Assembly: GCA_964575455.1 (NCBI GenBank)
Contig: CAZNRX010000004.1
Coordinates: 1-64,000 of the forward strand
Reading direction: 5' to 3'
From: SKLM01 sp964575455
Lineage (GTDB): Bacteria > Chloroflexota > Anaerolineae > B4-G1
DNA: 64,000 nucleotides
The notes under the pieces were generated by a model that had not been told where the DNA came from, ran no database searches, and was given only the letters and a program-made list of their open reading frames with translations. Numbering within the stretch: position 1 is the stretch's first letter; the number at the start of each line of letters is the position of its first letter. Below are positions 17,173 to 25,543 of the stretch, one piece after another. Made by a program: the position numbers and the translations under genes.

Positions 17173-19473
17173 CTAGCCGTCATCCGCTGGACCCCCTCTC
17201 CGCTTCCCGATCGTGACGATGCCCAGGTGCCCATCGACCGTTATTGTATCTCCAGTACGAATCGACGACGTGGCGTCAGGGATGCCGGTGACACACGGTA
17301 ACCCGTACTCCCTGGCGATAATCGCGCCGTGAATCAGCATCCCTCCCCGGCGCTCCACAACAGCGGCCGCCAACGGCACCACAAACGTCATGTTGGGATC
17401 GACGGCGTCACAGACCAGTATCTCACCATGTTCGAACGCCGTAAGGTCACCCTGAGAAATGACAACACGGGCTGACCCCTGGGCCACACCTGGGCCGGCC
17501 GGCTGCCCGATGAGCTGGCGCGCCCTGATCACAAAATCGTCCTCTGTCTCCTCCTCCAAAGACGTCTCGGGCACGAAGTCAGGATTGCGGAGCGCTCGTG
17601 CCACATCGGCCCCGGGCGTCTCCGCCTGGGACGCCTCAACGTCCTCCCAGCCTGCACCTGGGCCGCGCTGCCTCTCCAACCGCCGTCGGCCCTCCTCGAC
17701 GGCAACCAGCACCTCAGCCTCGATCCGGCCCAAATAGATGTTGTCGTCATCGCGTAACTGGTAGCTGGTGCGAGCCAGATCGAGTAACTCGGCGGCCCGT
17801 TCCCTCTCTTGCCCCTCGAACTGATCAAGGAATTCGTCGCGCATCACGGCCCGGGGCCATCGAGATTGGCCTTCGACGTGTCGCGGTGACCGTCGGTCAA
17901 GGGCTCTCGGGTGGCCTGCCATCTCCAGCAGGATTCTTATCAACGGCTCAGAACCCCCAGTGCATCGCGCGCCCCCCGTCATCGCACAGGAGAGATCTCC
18001 AAAGCGACTCACGAAGTCGTTCACGCGGTGCTGGAATGCTTTGTCAATCTCCACGTTTTCACGATGGGCCAACCGCTCGCGCAGCGCGTCCGCCAGTTGG
18101 GCGTCATCCCGGACTGTGGCCGCCATCTGCTCGAGAGCACGATTCCTGGCCACGCTCGCCATCTCGGTGCCCCCCAGCAAGTCCATAAAGGCATAGGGGT
18201 CGTCGGGATGAAGCGCATCGTTATAGACTTGACCAAACAGCCTTATGCCGTGAGCAAAGGGAATAAACTCATCCCAATATACATCGACCCACGCGTCGTA
18301 GATCGCCTGCCGACGGTCGATCTCCGCGGCCAAGTCCTCATCGGACAGGTGGTTCACCGGCTGCTCTGCCAGGACATCAGCCTCCTCAATCATGCCCGGA
18401 ATCAGCTCGCCCTCAATCTTGTCCCGCAGCGACTGGAGATTCTCGAAGCTCCTCCGCAGGCTCAGATACCACCGCCGCTCATCGTCAGGGTCCCCACCCG
18501 CCAGCGTCGTGATCGGGCGGGACTGGAGCACAATCAGCCCCTCGTCGCCCCACGTCCATTCAACATCCTGGGGTCCTCCGAAGAGGGCCTCCAGGCGCCG
18601 GGAACAGTCAAACACCTCGGTCACCTCTTCGGCTGTCAAAGGAGGGAGGGAGGACAGCTCCTCCAGCAACGGCTGCAGATGAACGCTCTGGGGCCCCGTG
18701 ACAAGCATTTGATCGTGGGAGGGGGAGACGTGGGACAGCACCTCCCCGGTGGCCCGATCGACGATCCACCGATCCGGCTCCACTGTGCCATCCACGAGCC
18801 CTTGATTGAGCCCGTAAACCGACTCAATCACAGCCTGTGAGTCGTCATTTGGACTCCGGCTGAACACGACACCAGAGCGATCTCCTTTCACCAACTCCTG
18901 CACCACAACAGCCATCGTGCTGCTCGCCAGATCCAGCCCCAGGTCTCGCCGGTAGAGCAAGGCTGCGTCCGACCAAAGTGAGGCCCAGACCAATCGGACG
19001 TGCTCCAGGATACGCTCGATCCCTGTCACATTGACGAACGACTCGTGCAATCCGGCAAAGGACACTGTATCTGAATCCTCACCCGGTGCCGAAGAGCGAA
19101 CGACCACGGCCTCTCCACCAAAACGTGCCTCAAGATCGCCAGCAAGTGTCGTGGCGAGATCGCCAGGTATGGGCGTCCTGAGGAACATGTTGCGAATGCG
19201 CAGTGAGGCGTCCCAAAGCTCCTCCCAGCGCATATCGCTGAAATCCTTTCGGCCAAGTTCCAGCATAATGCGCTCTCGAAGCCCGGTAGCAGCGACGTAA
19301 TCTCGGTAGGCCTGAGCCGAGATGCAAACTGTCTCGGGGACCGAGACCCCACCGGGTACCTGGTCAGTCTCGCCTGTCGCCTCTCGTGCCATCTTGGCCA
19401 GGGCGAAACACTTGCCACCAACCCTTGGCTGATCGTCAGGTCCGATCTGCAGAAGAGAAAGCACCCAGGTCAT
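17173..19473 (-). CDS. PEP synthase / rifampicin-phosphotransferase-like enzyme
   Basis: 766 residues in the phosphotransfer order typical of PEP synthase and rifampicin phosphotransferase. An N-terminal ATP-grasp domain (VGGKCFALAKM, VRSSAPGEDSDTVSFAGLHESFVNV, VVVQELVKGDRSGVVFSRSP, VEWTWGDEGLIVLQSRPITT) is followed by a long variable middle (about residues 340-640). The C-terminal swivelling domain carries the catalytic His in GGMLIHGAIIAREYGLPCVTG. It lacks the PEP-binding barrel of true PEP synthase. It therefore probably phosphorylates another acceptor using ATP, releasing AMP and phosphate; an antibiotic is one known substrate class. Its ATG overlaps the stop of the PNPOx gene as ATGA. 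Confidence 0.82.
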   Translation of the reverse strand: MTWVLSLLQIGPDDQPRVGGKCFALAKMAREATGETDQVPGGVSVPETVCISAQAYRDYVAATGLRERIMLELGRKDFSDMRWEELWDASLRIRNMFLRTPIPGDLATTLAGDLEARFGGEAVVVRSSAPGEDSDTVSFAGLHESFVNVTGIERILEHVRLVWASLWSDAALLYRRDLGLDLASSTMAVVVQELVKGDRSGVVFSRSPNDDSQAVIESVYGLNQGLVDGTVEPDRWIVDRATGEVLSHVSPSHDQMLVTGPQSVHLQPLLEELSSLPPLTAEEVTEVFDCSRRLEALFGGPQDVEWTWGDEGLIVLQSRPITTLAGGDPDDERRWYLSLRRSFENLQSLRDKIEGELIPGMIEEADVLAEQPVNHLSDEDLAAEIDRRQAIYDAWVDVYWDEFIPFAHGIRLFGQVYNDALHPDDPYAFMDLLGGTEMASVARNRALEQMAATVRDDAQLADALRERLAHRENVEIDKAFQHRVNDFVSRFGDLSCAMTGGARCTGGSEPLIRILLEMAGHPRALDRRSPRHVEGQSRWPRAVMRDEFLDQFEGQERERAAELLDLARTSYQLRDDDNIYLGRIEAEVLVAVEEGRRRLERQRGPGAGWEDVEASQAETPGADVARALRNPDFVPETSLEEETEDDFVIRARQLIGQPAGPGVAQGSARVVISQGDLTAFEHGEILVCDAVDPNMTFVVPLAAAVVERRGGMLIHGAIIAREYGLPCVTGIPDATSSIRTGDTITVDGHLGIVTIGKRRGGPADDG

Positions 19474-19985
19474 CTTCGCACGTGGACTTCGGTGACCTCT
19501 TGGAAGCGACGCACCAGGTAGTAGCTCCTCACATGCACTCGGAACAGAGCACAGGAGGGGGACGAGGCGAACTCCTTCATGTTAGGGTGTTTAGCGACAT
19601 AGGTTGGCATCAGACGATCTCGCTCCAAGTCGGTCACTTCCTCAGCATCACCGAGGACCGTCACAGCCACAGCTTCGTGGATATCCGACGGCTTATGAGA
19701 GCGGCTGTCGATCAGAAGCGCCACGCGTGATTCTGCACTTAGATTAGCATACTTGCGGGTAGCGCGGCCCGTCACCAACAGAAGCGTCTTCAGATCATCG
19801 CTGACCACAAAGGCCATCAGGTTGGCATAGGGCTGACCATCTTCCTCCCGCGTTGCCAGCACAGCTAGCCGTTGATGGGCGAACAACTCTCGCAGGGTGG
19901 ATACGGCGAGAGATTCCCTGCCGGTCATCTCGTCGAGCGTAGCGATGGTGCCCGGACGATCTCGCCTGTCGACCCTGTTGCTCAT
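19470..19985 (-). CDS. Pyridoxamine 5'-phosphate oxidase-fold protein
   Basis: 171-residue split-barrel flavin- or heme-binding protein, seen from LRELFAHQRLAVLATREEDGQPYANLMAFVVSDDLKTLLLVTGRATRKYANLSAESRVALLID. This is the pattern of the PNPOx-like family in which the first strand pair binds FMN. Its role is not known. It overlaps by 4 bases both with the upstream class II photolyase stop and with the downstream PEP-synthase-like start, so all three are translationally coupled. Confidence 0.83.
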   Translation of the reverse strand: MSNRVDRRDRPGTIATLDEMTGRESLAVSTLRELFAHQRLAVLATREEDGQPYANLMAFVVSDDLKTLLLVTGRATRKYANLSAESRVALLIDSRSHKPSDIHEAVAVTVLGDAEEVTDLERDRLMPTYVAKHPNMKEFASSPSCALFRVHVRSYYLVRRFQEVTEVHVRR

Positions 19986-21439
19986 GTCATCCCCCCCTGG
20001 CCCGAGCGCAGCGACGATTCCGCTAGCCCCTCCACCTTCTGCACGTAGGCGTCGATGTCAAACTTTCGCTCCAGGCCGCTGGCGCTCATGTAGCGCGCCT
20101 TGCCGTACACCTGGCGCTCGGCCCAGGCACGGTCGTGCTTGCCGAAGCACCAAGCTACTCCCGTGAAGCTGTTGGGATCGCGCCCATCGAGCTCATAACG
20201 GTTGTTCAGCTCCAGTGCGATGCGGAAACCCTCCTCGGGGCTGGGCGTCCACTCCAGGATCTTCTTCCCCCAATACATCCGCATGTAGCCGTGCATCTTG
20301 CCGGTCAGCATCATCTCACGCTGCGCCGCGTTCCAGTACGGGTCGTGCGTCTGCGCCGCCTCGAACGCCTCCCGGTCATACACGTACTCGCGTCGATCAT
20401 CGGCGTGCTCGTCCAACGTCTCCCTCGCCCAGCCGGGCAGGCAGGCCAGCGAATCATAGTCGGGATTGAAGGCACAGAAGTTCATGCTCAGCTCGCGCCG
20501 GACGATAAGCTCCTCCAGATAGGCCTCCTTTGCATGCTGTCCATCCCCATTCTCCTGCCCCACGTCGACCCCGGTGGGCTTGGCCCCTCGCACTCGGAGG
20601 GCGATCTCCAGAGGAGAGATCTGGCCAAAGTGAAGATAGGGGCTCATGTGGGAGAGGTAATCCTGGCTGGGGTCGTTGCGTTCCTCGGCGTAGTGGTCCA
20701 GCTTGTGGGCGATAAAATCGTCCAGTAGCATCCGGGCCTGTGAGCTGCCGCCATGATAGGTATCGACCCTCTCTGCGCTGCGGTTGATGCGCATGCGGTC
20801 CAGCATAACCCCAATAGCGTCCAGACGGATGCCGTCCAAGGAAAACCCAAGCGAGTCTCGCTGCAGCGCCGTCTCCTCCAGCGGAACCAGAAACGCGTCG
20901 AGATGCTTGTGGATCTTGGGCCGGATGGTATAGGCGGCGTACTCCTCCTTCTCCGAAGCGGTAGCCCCTGTAGCCGTCGTCTCCACCGGCACGATGACGT
21001 CGCTCTCCACCTGGACCAGGGGGCAGGAGAGTCGCCTCGCCGCCCGCTCCCGCCAGCGCCGCTCAACGCGCAGATAGCCACGGTCGACCACCACCAGCGC
21101 CGGCGGGCTAGCAAGCACCGATGCCACGTCGACCACAGCCTCCACCGGCGGCTGCAATCGCACCACCAGCTGGATACCCCGTTCAGCCAGGGCTTGCTTC
21201 GTCTCTCGTAGCCCCTCCAACATGAAGGCGTAGGATCGGGTGTTCGCCTCTGGGAAGCGCTGCGTGATACCAAACACGGCCAGCAGGGGGAGACCACGTT
21301 GGTTCGCCTCACGGACGGCGAACTCCAGTGCGTGGTTCATTGTGGCCCGCTGTGCACGTTGCATCCAGTAGAGCACGTACCCGCTGGCGCCAGAGACTTC
21401 TTCATCGTTCAAGAACTGAACGCGCTCGCCCTGAATCAC
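19982..21439 (-). CDS. phrB: Class II CPD photolyase
   Basis: Light-driven repair of cyclobutane pyrimidine dimers. The 485-residue protein has the class II signatures: NDEEVSGASGYVLYWMQRAQRATMNHALEFAV at the start, YLEELIVRRELSMNFCAFNPDYD, RMYWGKKILEW, and the FAD-site block NNRYELDGRDPNSFTGVAWCFGKHDRAW. The start is a GTG at 21439 preceded by GATGAGG. It is 102 bp downstream of a second, unrelated photolyase, so this organism has two repair enzymes side by side. Confidence 0.95.
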   Translation of the reverse strand: MIQGERVQFLNDEEVSGASGYVLYWMQRAQRATMNHALEFAVREANQRGLPLLAVFGITQRFPEANTRSYAFMLEGLRETKQALAERGIQLVVRLQPPVEAVVDVASVLASPPALVVVDRGYLRVERRWRERAARRLSCPLVQVESDVIVPVETTATGATASEKEEYAAYTIRPKIHKHLDAFLVPLEETALQRDSLGFSLDGIRLDAIGVMLDRMRINRSAERVDTYHGGSSQARMLLDDFIAHKLDHYAEERNDPSQDYLSHMSPYLHFGQISPLEIALRVRGAKPTGVDVGQENGDGQHAKEAYLEELIVRRELSMNFCAFNPDYDSLACLPGWARETLDEHADDRREYVYDREAFEAAQTHDPYWNAAQREMMLTGKMHGYMRMYWGKKILEWTPSPEEGFRIALELNNRYELDGRDPNSFTGVAWCFGKHDRAWAERQVYGKARYMSASGLERKFDIDAYVQKVEGLAESSLRSGQGGMT

Positions 21440-21446
21440 AGCCTCA

Positions 21447-21505
21447 TCTCCCCCTTCCCGCTCCCGGCTTCCCCTTCCCGCTCCCGATCTCCCCCTCCGG
21501 CTCCC
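21447..21505 (-). repeat. Three degenerate 20-bp repeats between the photolyase genes
   Basis: On the plus strand the short unit CCTTCCCGCTCCCG occurs twice exactly and once diverged, with a 20-bp period, in the gap between the two photolyase genes. The coding strand is therefore very purine-rich just upstream of the class II photolyase start. Confidence 0.55.
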
Positions 21506-21541
21506 GACAGATCCGCGATCCGCCGGTCCCTGAGATAGCGT

Positions 21542-23257
21542 TCATCCCCCAGGACGCCGCCCATCCCCACTGGCCACGACCTGCGCCCGCACCCGATCCG
21601 CCTGCCGTCGTATAGCCCGCTTTTCATGCTCATCAATTCTCCTCAGGTTGTAGAGCTGCAGCCCCATGCGCGGATTCTCACCAAAGCGCTCCTGGTGCCG
21701 CATCAGGAAATCCCAGTAGAGCGTGGTGAAGGGGCAGGCCTCCCCACCGCCAGGCTGGTCAGTGCTAAACCTCAAACCTGGATCATAGCGGCAGCCGCCT
21801 GGGGACGCTCGACGTCCCCGCCCACCTCGATTCCCGCAGTAGTTACTCATGCGGTCGATGTACTTGCCACTGGCACAGTAGGGCTTGGTGGCCATCAGGC
21901 CTCCATCGGCGAACTGCGACATCCCCAGCGTATTCGGCAGCTCCACCCACTCGACTGCATCGACGTAGACGGCAAGATACCACTCGTGAACCTGCTGAGG
22001 CTCGACTCCCAGCAGCAGTGCAAACAACCCAGTCACCATCAGCCGCTGGATGTGGTGGGCGTAGCCGTAGTCCAGGGTCTGTTGAATGGCGTGGCGCAGG
22101 CAGGCCATGTCGGTCTCGCCGGTCCAGTAGAACGCCGGCAAAGGCAGGTCGGCACCCAGGGCATTCTGCTCCCCGTACTCCGGCATGTGACGCCAGTAGA
22201 TGCCACGCACGTACTCCCGCCAGCCGAGGACCTGCCGGATGAAACCCTCGACGGCATTGAGCGGCGCTGGGCCCTGGACGTAGGCTCTCTCAGCGGCCTT
22301 CAGCGCCTCACGAGGGTCCAGCAGCTTCAAATTCAGGGCAGCGGATAGGCGCGAGTGGTAGAGGTACGGCTCACCCGTCCACATGGCGTCCTGGTACGAG
22401 CCGAAACTCGGCAGGCGGTGTCCCACGAAGTCGGCCAAGGCCTCCTGCGCCTGCTCTGGCGTCACCGGCCAGTCGAAGTGCTCCAGCCCCCCGGGGTGAT
22501 CGTGGAAACGTTCCACAACCAGATCAAGCACCTCACGCGTGACGGCGTCCGGCTCAAACCCTATTGGAGCCGACACGTCACCGGGCCCTTTTCTTCCAAA
22601 GGACTCCCGATTCTGGTCATCGTAGCTCCACGCATCGCCGACCGGCTCGTCATCGTCCATCAAGATGCCCTTACGACGCCGCATCTCCCGGTAGAAGGTC
22701 GCCATGACCAGCCGCTTGCGCCCCTCGGCATACTCCTCAAACACCTCCGTGGGACAGAGAAAGTGGCGATCCGGTCGAATCTCCAGCGGCACCCCGGCCT
22801 GCTCAGCGGCATCGCGCAGGTGCTCCTGGACACGCCACTCACCCGGCTGTACCACAATGACCCGCTCCGGCTGCCACGCCTCCACCGCGCGGCGGAGTTC
22901 GGCTCCGAGACTGCTACGGGCACGTGGCCCATTCCCACGGTCAACGCTGCCATCGTCCATCTCACGGTAGTCGACGGAGAAACCGTTCGCCCGCAGCCTA
23001 TCGCGGAAATGGCGCATGCTGCTGAGGAAGATAGCGATGTGCGGTTTGGTCGTCCAGACGTGCTCGGCTTCCTCAGCCACCTCGGCCATCCAGACCACGT
23101 CAGCCTGACGGTCGAAACCATCGAATGCCGCGGATCCAGCGTCTAACTGGTCACCCAAGACAAGGACAAGATGGCGCGCCCGGCCGCCGTTCGAGGTAGA
23201 GATAGGCTGTTTGGGTGACTGGACGACCTCACCCTTCGAACCAGCGACCGCAGGCAT
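21542..23257 (-). CDS. Fe-S bacterial cryptochrome/(6-4) photolyase (PhrB/CryPro-like)
   Basis: Photolyase of the iron-sulfur prokaryotic group, 571 residues. It is recognised by LVLVLGDQL, the pocket block GWREYVRGIYW, YGYAHHIQRLMVTG, and the cluster cysteines. Cys386 (TDMACLRHA) and Cys474 (MSNYCGN) are 88 apart, exactly as in the Agrobacterium enzyme (350 and 438, from memory). The last two, Cys489 and Cys508, are displaced by 12 and 6 extra residues. The ATG has GGAGGAGG in front and a strong promoter upstream. The last few codons contain one 18-bp repeat unit. It probably leads the operon that runs down to uppP. Confidence 0.93.
   Translation of the reverse strand: MPAVAGSKGEVVQSPKQPISTSNGGRARHLVLVLGDQLDAGSAAFDGFDRQADVVWMAEVAEEAEHVWTTKPHIAIFLSSMRHFRDRLRANGFSVDYREMDDGSVDRGNGPRARSSLGAELRRAVEAWQPERVIVVQPGEWRVQEHLRDAAEQAGVPLEIRPDRHFLCPTEVFEEYAEGRKRLVMATFYREMRRRKGILMDDDEPVGDAWSYDDQNRESFGRKGPGDVSAPIGFEPDAVTREVLDLVVERFHDHPGGLEHFDWPVTPEQAQEALADFVGHRLPSFGSYQDAMWTGEPYLYHSRLSAALNLKLLDPREALKAAERAYVQGPAPLNAVEGFIRQVLGWREYVRGIYWRHMPEYGEQNALGADLPLPAFYWTGETDMACLRHAIQQTLDYGYAHHIQRLMVTGLFALLLGVEPQQVHEWYLAVYVDAVEWVELPNTLGMSQFADGGLMATKPYCASGKYIDRMSNYCGNRGGRGRRASPGGCRYDPGLRFSTDQPGGGEACPFTTLYWDFLMRHQERFGENPRMGLQLYNLRRIDEHEKRAIRRQADRVRAQVVASGDGRRPGG
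21550..21567 (-). repeat. 18-bp unit at the photolyase C-terminus
   Basis: On the plus strand CAGGACGCCGCCCATCCC, matching 13 of 16 core positions of the GGATGCCGTCTATCCC units elsewhere. It encodes most of the C-terminal GDGRRPGG. Confidence 0.5.
21801..21819 (-). repeat. Palindrome inside the photolyase Fe-S loop
   Basis: GGGGACG and CGTCCCC are perfect arms around CTCGA. It lies within the 36 bases that encode the extra residues between Cys474 and Cys489 of the photolyase. Confidence 0.7.
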
Positions 23258-23289
23258 GGGGAACCTCCTCCTTATTCAGTGCGCTGCCC

Positions 23290-23318
23290 ATTGTATCAGC
23301 AAAGAGATGGGACGTCAA
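23290..23318 (-). promoter_or_regulatory. Promoter of the Fe-S photolyase gene
   Basis: On the minus strand TTGACG (23318-23313), a 17-base spacer ending in TGA, and TACAAT (23295-23290), which is also an extended -10. It would drive the photolyase gene starting at 23257 and probably the genes behind it. Confidence 0.65.
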
Positions 23319-23346
23319 ACCAGAACCTGCCGAACGGTTTATGCCA

Positions 23347-23387
23347 CAAGGGGATCTGGGTCACTGCGTTGACCCGCGATCCCCTTG
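23347..23387. other. Long near-perfect hairpin between SDR and photolyase genes
   Basis: CAAGGGGATC and GATCCCCTTG (10 bp) enclose GGGTCA and TGACCC (6 bp) around CTGCGT, with only small bulges. There is no U-run on either strand. It sits behind the SDR gene and upstream of the photolyase promoter, so it may be a terminator stem or an operator. Confidence 0.55.
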
Positions 23388-23411
23388 GAGCGATCTTGGA
23401 CCTACTGAGAC

Positions 23412-24056
23412 TCACAGATTCAACGCCCCGCTGTGCTCCTCCTCGTAGGCCTGCAGAACGCGCTCGGCCAAATCCGTGGGCTTCATCGCTCCGTGGGGCA
23501 CGCTGAAAGGCACCTTCCCCCACAGCTCTGTCTCCACCGCTTTCGGCCGCACCACCGTCACGTGGCGCCCCCGCTGTTCCTTGCGCAGCACATCGACGAA
23601 CGCCTCCAACCCCGCCTTGGCGGAGGCGTAAGCCCCAAGGCCGGGCAGCCTAAGCCGCTCGCTGACAGCGCCGAGGAAGACCATGTGAGCATCGGAAGCA
23701 AGAAGAGACAGGCTGTGATGTGCCGCCAGATAGGCACCGGTCAGATTCGCCGCGAGCATCCGCTCCCAGTCACCCAATGACATCTGATCGATCTTCACCG
23801 ACGCGATATCGCCGATGGCGTAGATCCACAGGTCCACCTCGTCAACGAGCTCCCGCGCCCGCTCCACAGCTCGCCGGACGCTGTCCGGATCCTCCACATC
23901 AGCTGCGATCACCTCTGACGTGAGATACGTCACCGAACCCGGATCCCGAGCCACGCTCAGAACCGCCCACTCTTGATCAAGCAAGTGTTTCACCAGCGCT
24001 GCACCAATGCCACCGCTGGCGCCCCAAACCATAGCAGTCCTCTGCGCTGCGTCCAT
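23412..24056 (-). CDS. Short-chain dehydrogenase/reductase
   Basis: NAD(P)-dependent oxidoreductase of the classical SDR family, 214 residues. It has the cofactor glycine motif GASGGIG at 13-19, the NAA(N)-type segment LAANLTGAYLAA, and the catalytic YASAK (Tyr-x-x-x-Lys) with an upstream Ser region LGAVSERL. It is slightly short for the family (about 250). The ATG has AAAGGAG 7 bases upstream. The substrate is unknown. Confidence 0.9.
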   Translation of the reverse strand: MDAAQRTAMVWGASGGIGAALVKHLLDQEWAVLSVARDPGSVTYLTSEVIAADVEDPDSVRRAVERARELVDEVDLWIYAIGDIASVKIDQMSLGDWERMLAANLTGAYLAAHHSLSLLASDAHMVFLGAVSERLRLPGLGAYASAKAGLEAFVDVLRKEQRGRHVTVVRPKAVETELWGKVPFSVPHGAMKPTDLAERVLQAYEEEHSGALNL

Positions 24057-24079
24057 CAGCTTGCTCCTTTCCCTTCAAC

Positions 24080-24122
24080 AAAAAAGCGCGGCCTCTGGCG
24101 GGACCACCGCCCGAACCGCGCT
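24080..24122 (-). terminator. Terminator of the DUF3243 gene
   Basis: On the minus strand AGCGCGG and CCGCGCT form the outer stem with an inner GGCGG/CCGCC pair, directly followed by six T. This is a standard intrinsic terminator behind the small gene ending at 24148. Confidence 0.8.
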
Positions 24123-24147
24123 ACCGACAACCCTCTTCTTGGACCCT

Positions 24148-24426
24148 CTACTCAGATAGTTTCACCATCAGTCCGGCGATCGTCTTACGCTCCTCAGGTG
24201 TTGCCACGCCCCACATCTCCCTGAGCAGCTCCTCCTCCGGTGTCGCAGGACAGACTTTCTCCGCTAGGAAATCGCCAATCTGGGTTGCTAGCGCCTCGAT
24301 CTCCTCCTCGGACATGCCGACCTTCTTGCCCACGCTCACCGCCCTCCGCAGGTTCTTGCGCCACTCCGCCCAATCCCCCACGTAGTCCATCATATTGATA
24401 CACTGCAGCTTCTTGTTCACGTCCAT
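24148..24426 (-). CDS. DUF3243 family small protein
   Basis: 92-residue acidic/helical protein. The pattern DWAEWRKNLRRAVSVGKKVGMSEEEIEALATQIGDFLAEKVCPATPEEELLREMWGVATPEERKTIAGLMVKL fits the DUF3243 family (B. subtilis YmfJ relatives), whose function is unknown. A near-consensus promoter, an AGGAGG ribosome site and an intrinsic terminator make this a strongly expressed single-gene unit. Confidence 0.85.
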   Translation of the reverse strand: MDVNKKLQCINMMDYVGDWAEWRKNLRRAVSVGKKVGMSEEEIEALATQIGDFLAEKVCPATPEEELLREMWGVATPEERKTIAGLMVKLSE

Positions 24427-24473
24427 CTCAGGCCCTCCTGTTACTATGGCAATCAGCTTCGTTTACATCTCTA

Positions 24474-24502
24474 AATATAGCACATTACACATCGTTTGTC
24501 AA
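24474..24502 (-). promoter_or_regulatory. Near-consensus promoter of the DUF3243 gene
   Basis: On the minus strand a perfect TTGACA (24502-24497), a 17-base spacer ending in TGC, and TATATT (24479-24474). It is the best sigma-70-type promoter in the window. Confidence 0.75.
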
Positions 24503-24595
24503 GGATTTGTTAGAAAACCGCAGAACACGTCTTTGTCATGTACGCACAGAGCCTGCCTTCACAAGCGAGCTCTGGCATCCGGACCTCGCGATCAC

Positions 24596-25537
24596 TCAAC
24601 GCAGGGCGCGCTGCTGCGACAGTCGCGCCGCGGCCTCAACAGCGGTCCTTACGGTCTGCAGGTGGATCTGGACCGTGTCCTCCACGCGACGCGCGTAGCC
24701 ACCCCCCATCACCGTTGCCACCGGGATACCGGCCCGCCCACACAGCTCGTAGACCAGTCGATCCCTCTCGGCCAGGCCGGACTTGCTCACAGCCAGACGC
24801 CCCAGCCGATCATCCCAATAAGGATCAGCACCGGCAAGGTAGATGACCAGATCAGCCCCAGAGAGCTCCAGGGCCCGCCGCACGCCCGAATCCCAGGCAT
24901 CCAGATAGGCGATATCACCGGCCCCGTCCTCCAGACCGATATCCAGGTCGCTCTGCTCCTTTCGTAAGGGGAAATTGCGCTCGCTGTGCACGGAGAGGGT
25001 AAAGATGGTCGGATCGTCGGCCGCGATCGAGGCCGTGCCATTCCCCTGATGGACGTCACCATCAAGGATGACGGCAGCGAGCGCTGCTACGGAACCAAGC
25101 CTCCCCTCAGCCTGCATCGCGCGGACCGCTATCACGCTGTCGTTGAAGATACAGTAGCCCTGACCGTGGTCACGAAACGCGTGGTGGGTACCACCAGCCA
25201 GGTTCACGGCCAGGCCATCCCGAAGAGCAACCCGAGAAGCAGCGATTGTTCCGCCAACGGAGCACCGAGTACGCCTGACAAGCTGGGGCGACCACGGGAA
25301 GCCTATGCGCCGTGCCTCCCTGTCCGTCAGCCGCCCCCTCTTGATCTTCTCCAGATAGGCGCGGCTATGGACCCGAAGGATCTGCTCATCCGTGACCGGT
25401 TCGGGCACGACGAGATCCTCCGGCGGTATCAGCCCGCTCTCCGCCACGGCCTCACGGAGGAGACGATACTTCTCCATGGGGAACCGATGGCCTGCCGGCA
25501 GCGACACGACGCAATGATCGCAGGTGAAAGCCCTCAA
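24596..25537 (-). CDS. Histone-deacetylase-family hydrolase
   Basis: Zn-dependent amidohydrolase of the HDAC/AcuC/acetylpolyamine-deacetylase superfamily, 313 residues. It has HRFPMEKYRLL at the start, the catalytic GGTHHA pair, the metal ligands DGDVHQGNG (Asp-x-His) and AGADPYWDD, and VMGGGY near the end. It resembles the short class IV-like bacterial deacetylases. The substrate may be an acetylated small molecule or protein. The start appears to be TTG at 25537, since homology extends up to it. The gene begins 6 bp after the GH25 stop. Confidence 0.9.
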   Translation of the reverse strand: MRAFTCDHCVVSLPAGHRFPMEKYRLLREAVAESGLIPPEDLVVPEPVTDEQILRVHSRAYLEKIKRGRLTDREARRIGFPWSPQLVRRTRCSVGGTIAASRVALRDGLAVNLAGGTHHAFRDHGQGYCIFNDSVIAVRAMQAEGRLGSVAALAAVILDGDVHQGNGTASIAADDPTIFTLSVHSERNFPLRKEQSDLDIGLEDGAGDIAYLDAWDSGVRRALELSGADLVIYLAGADPYWDDRLGRLAVSKSGLAERDRLVYELCGRAGIPVATVMGGGYARRVEDTVQIHLQTVRTAVEAAARLSQQRALR

Positions 25538-25543
25538 AACAGT

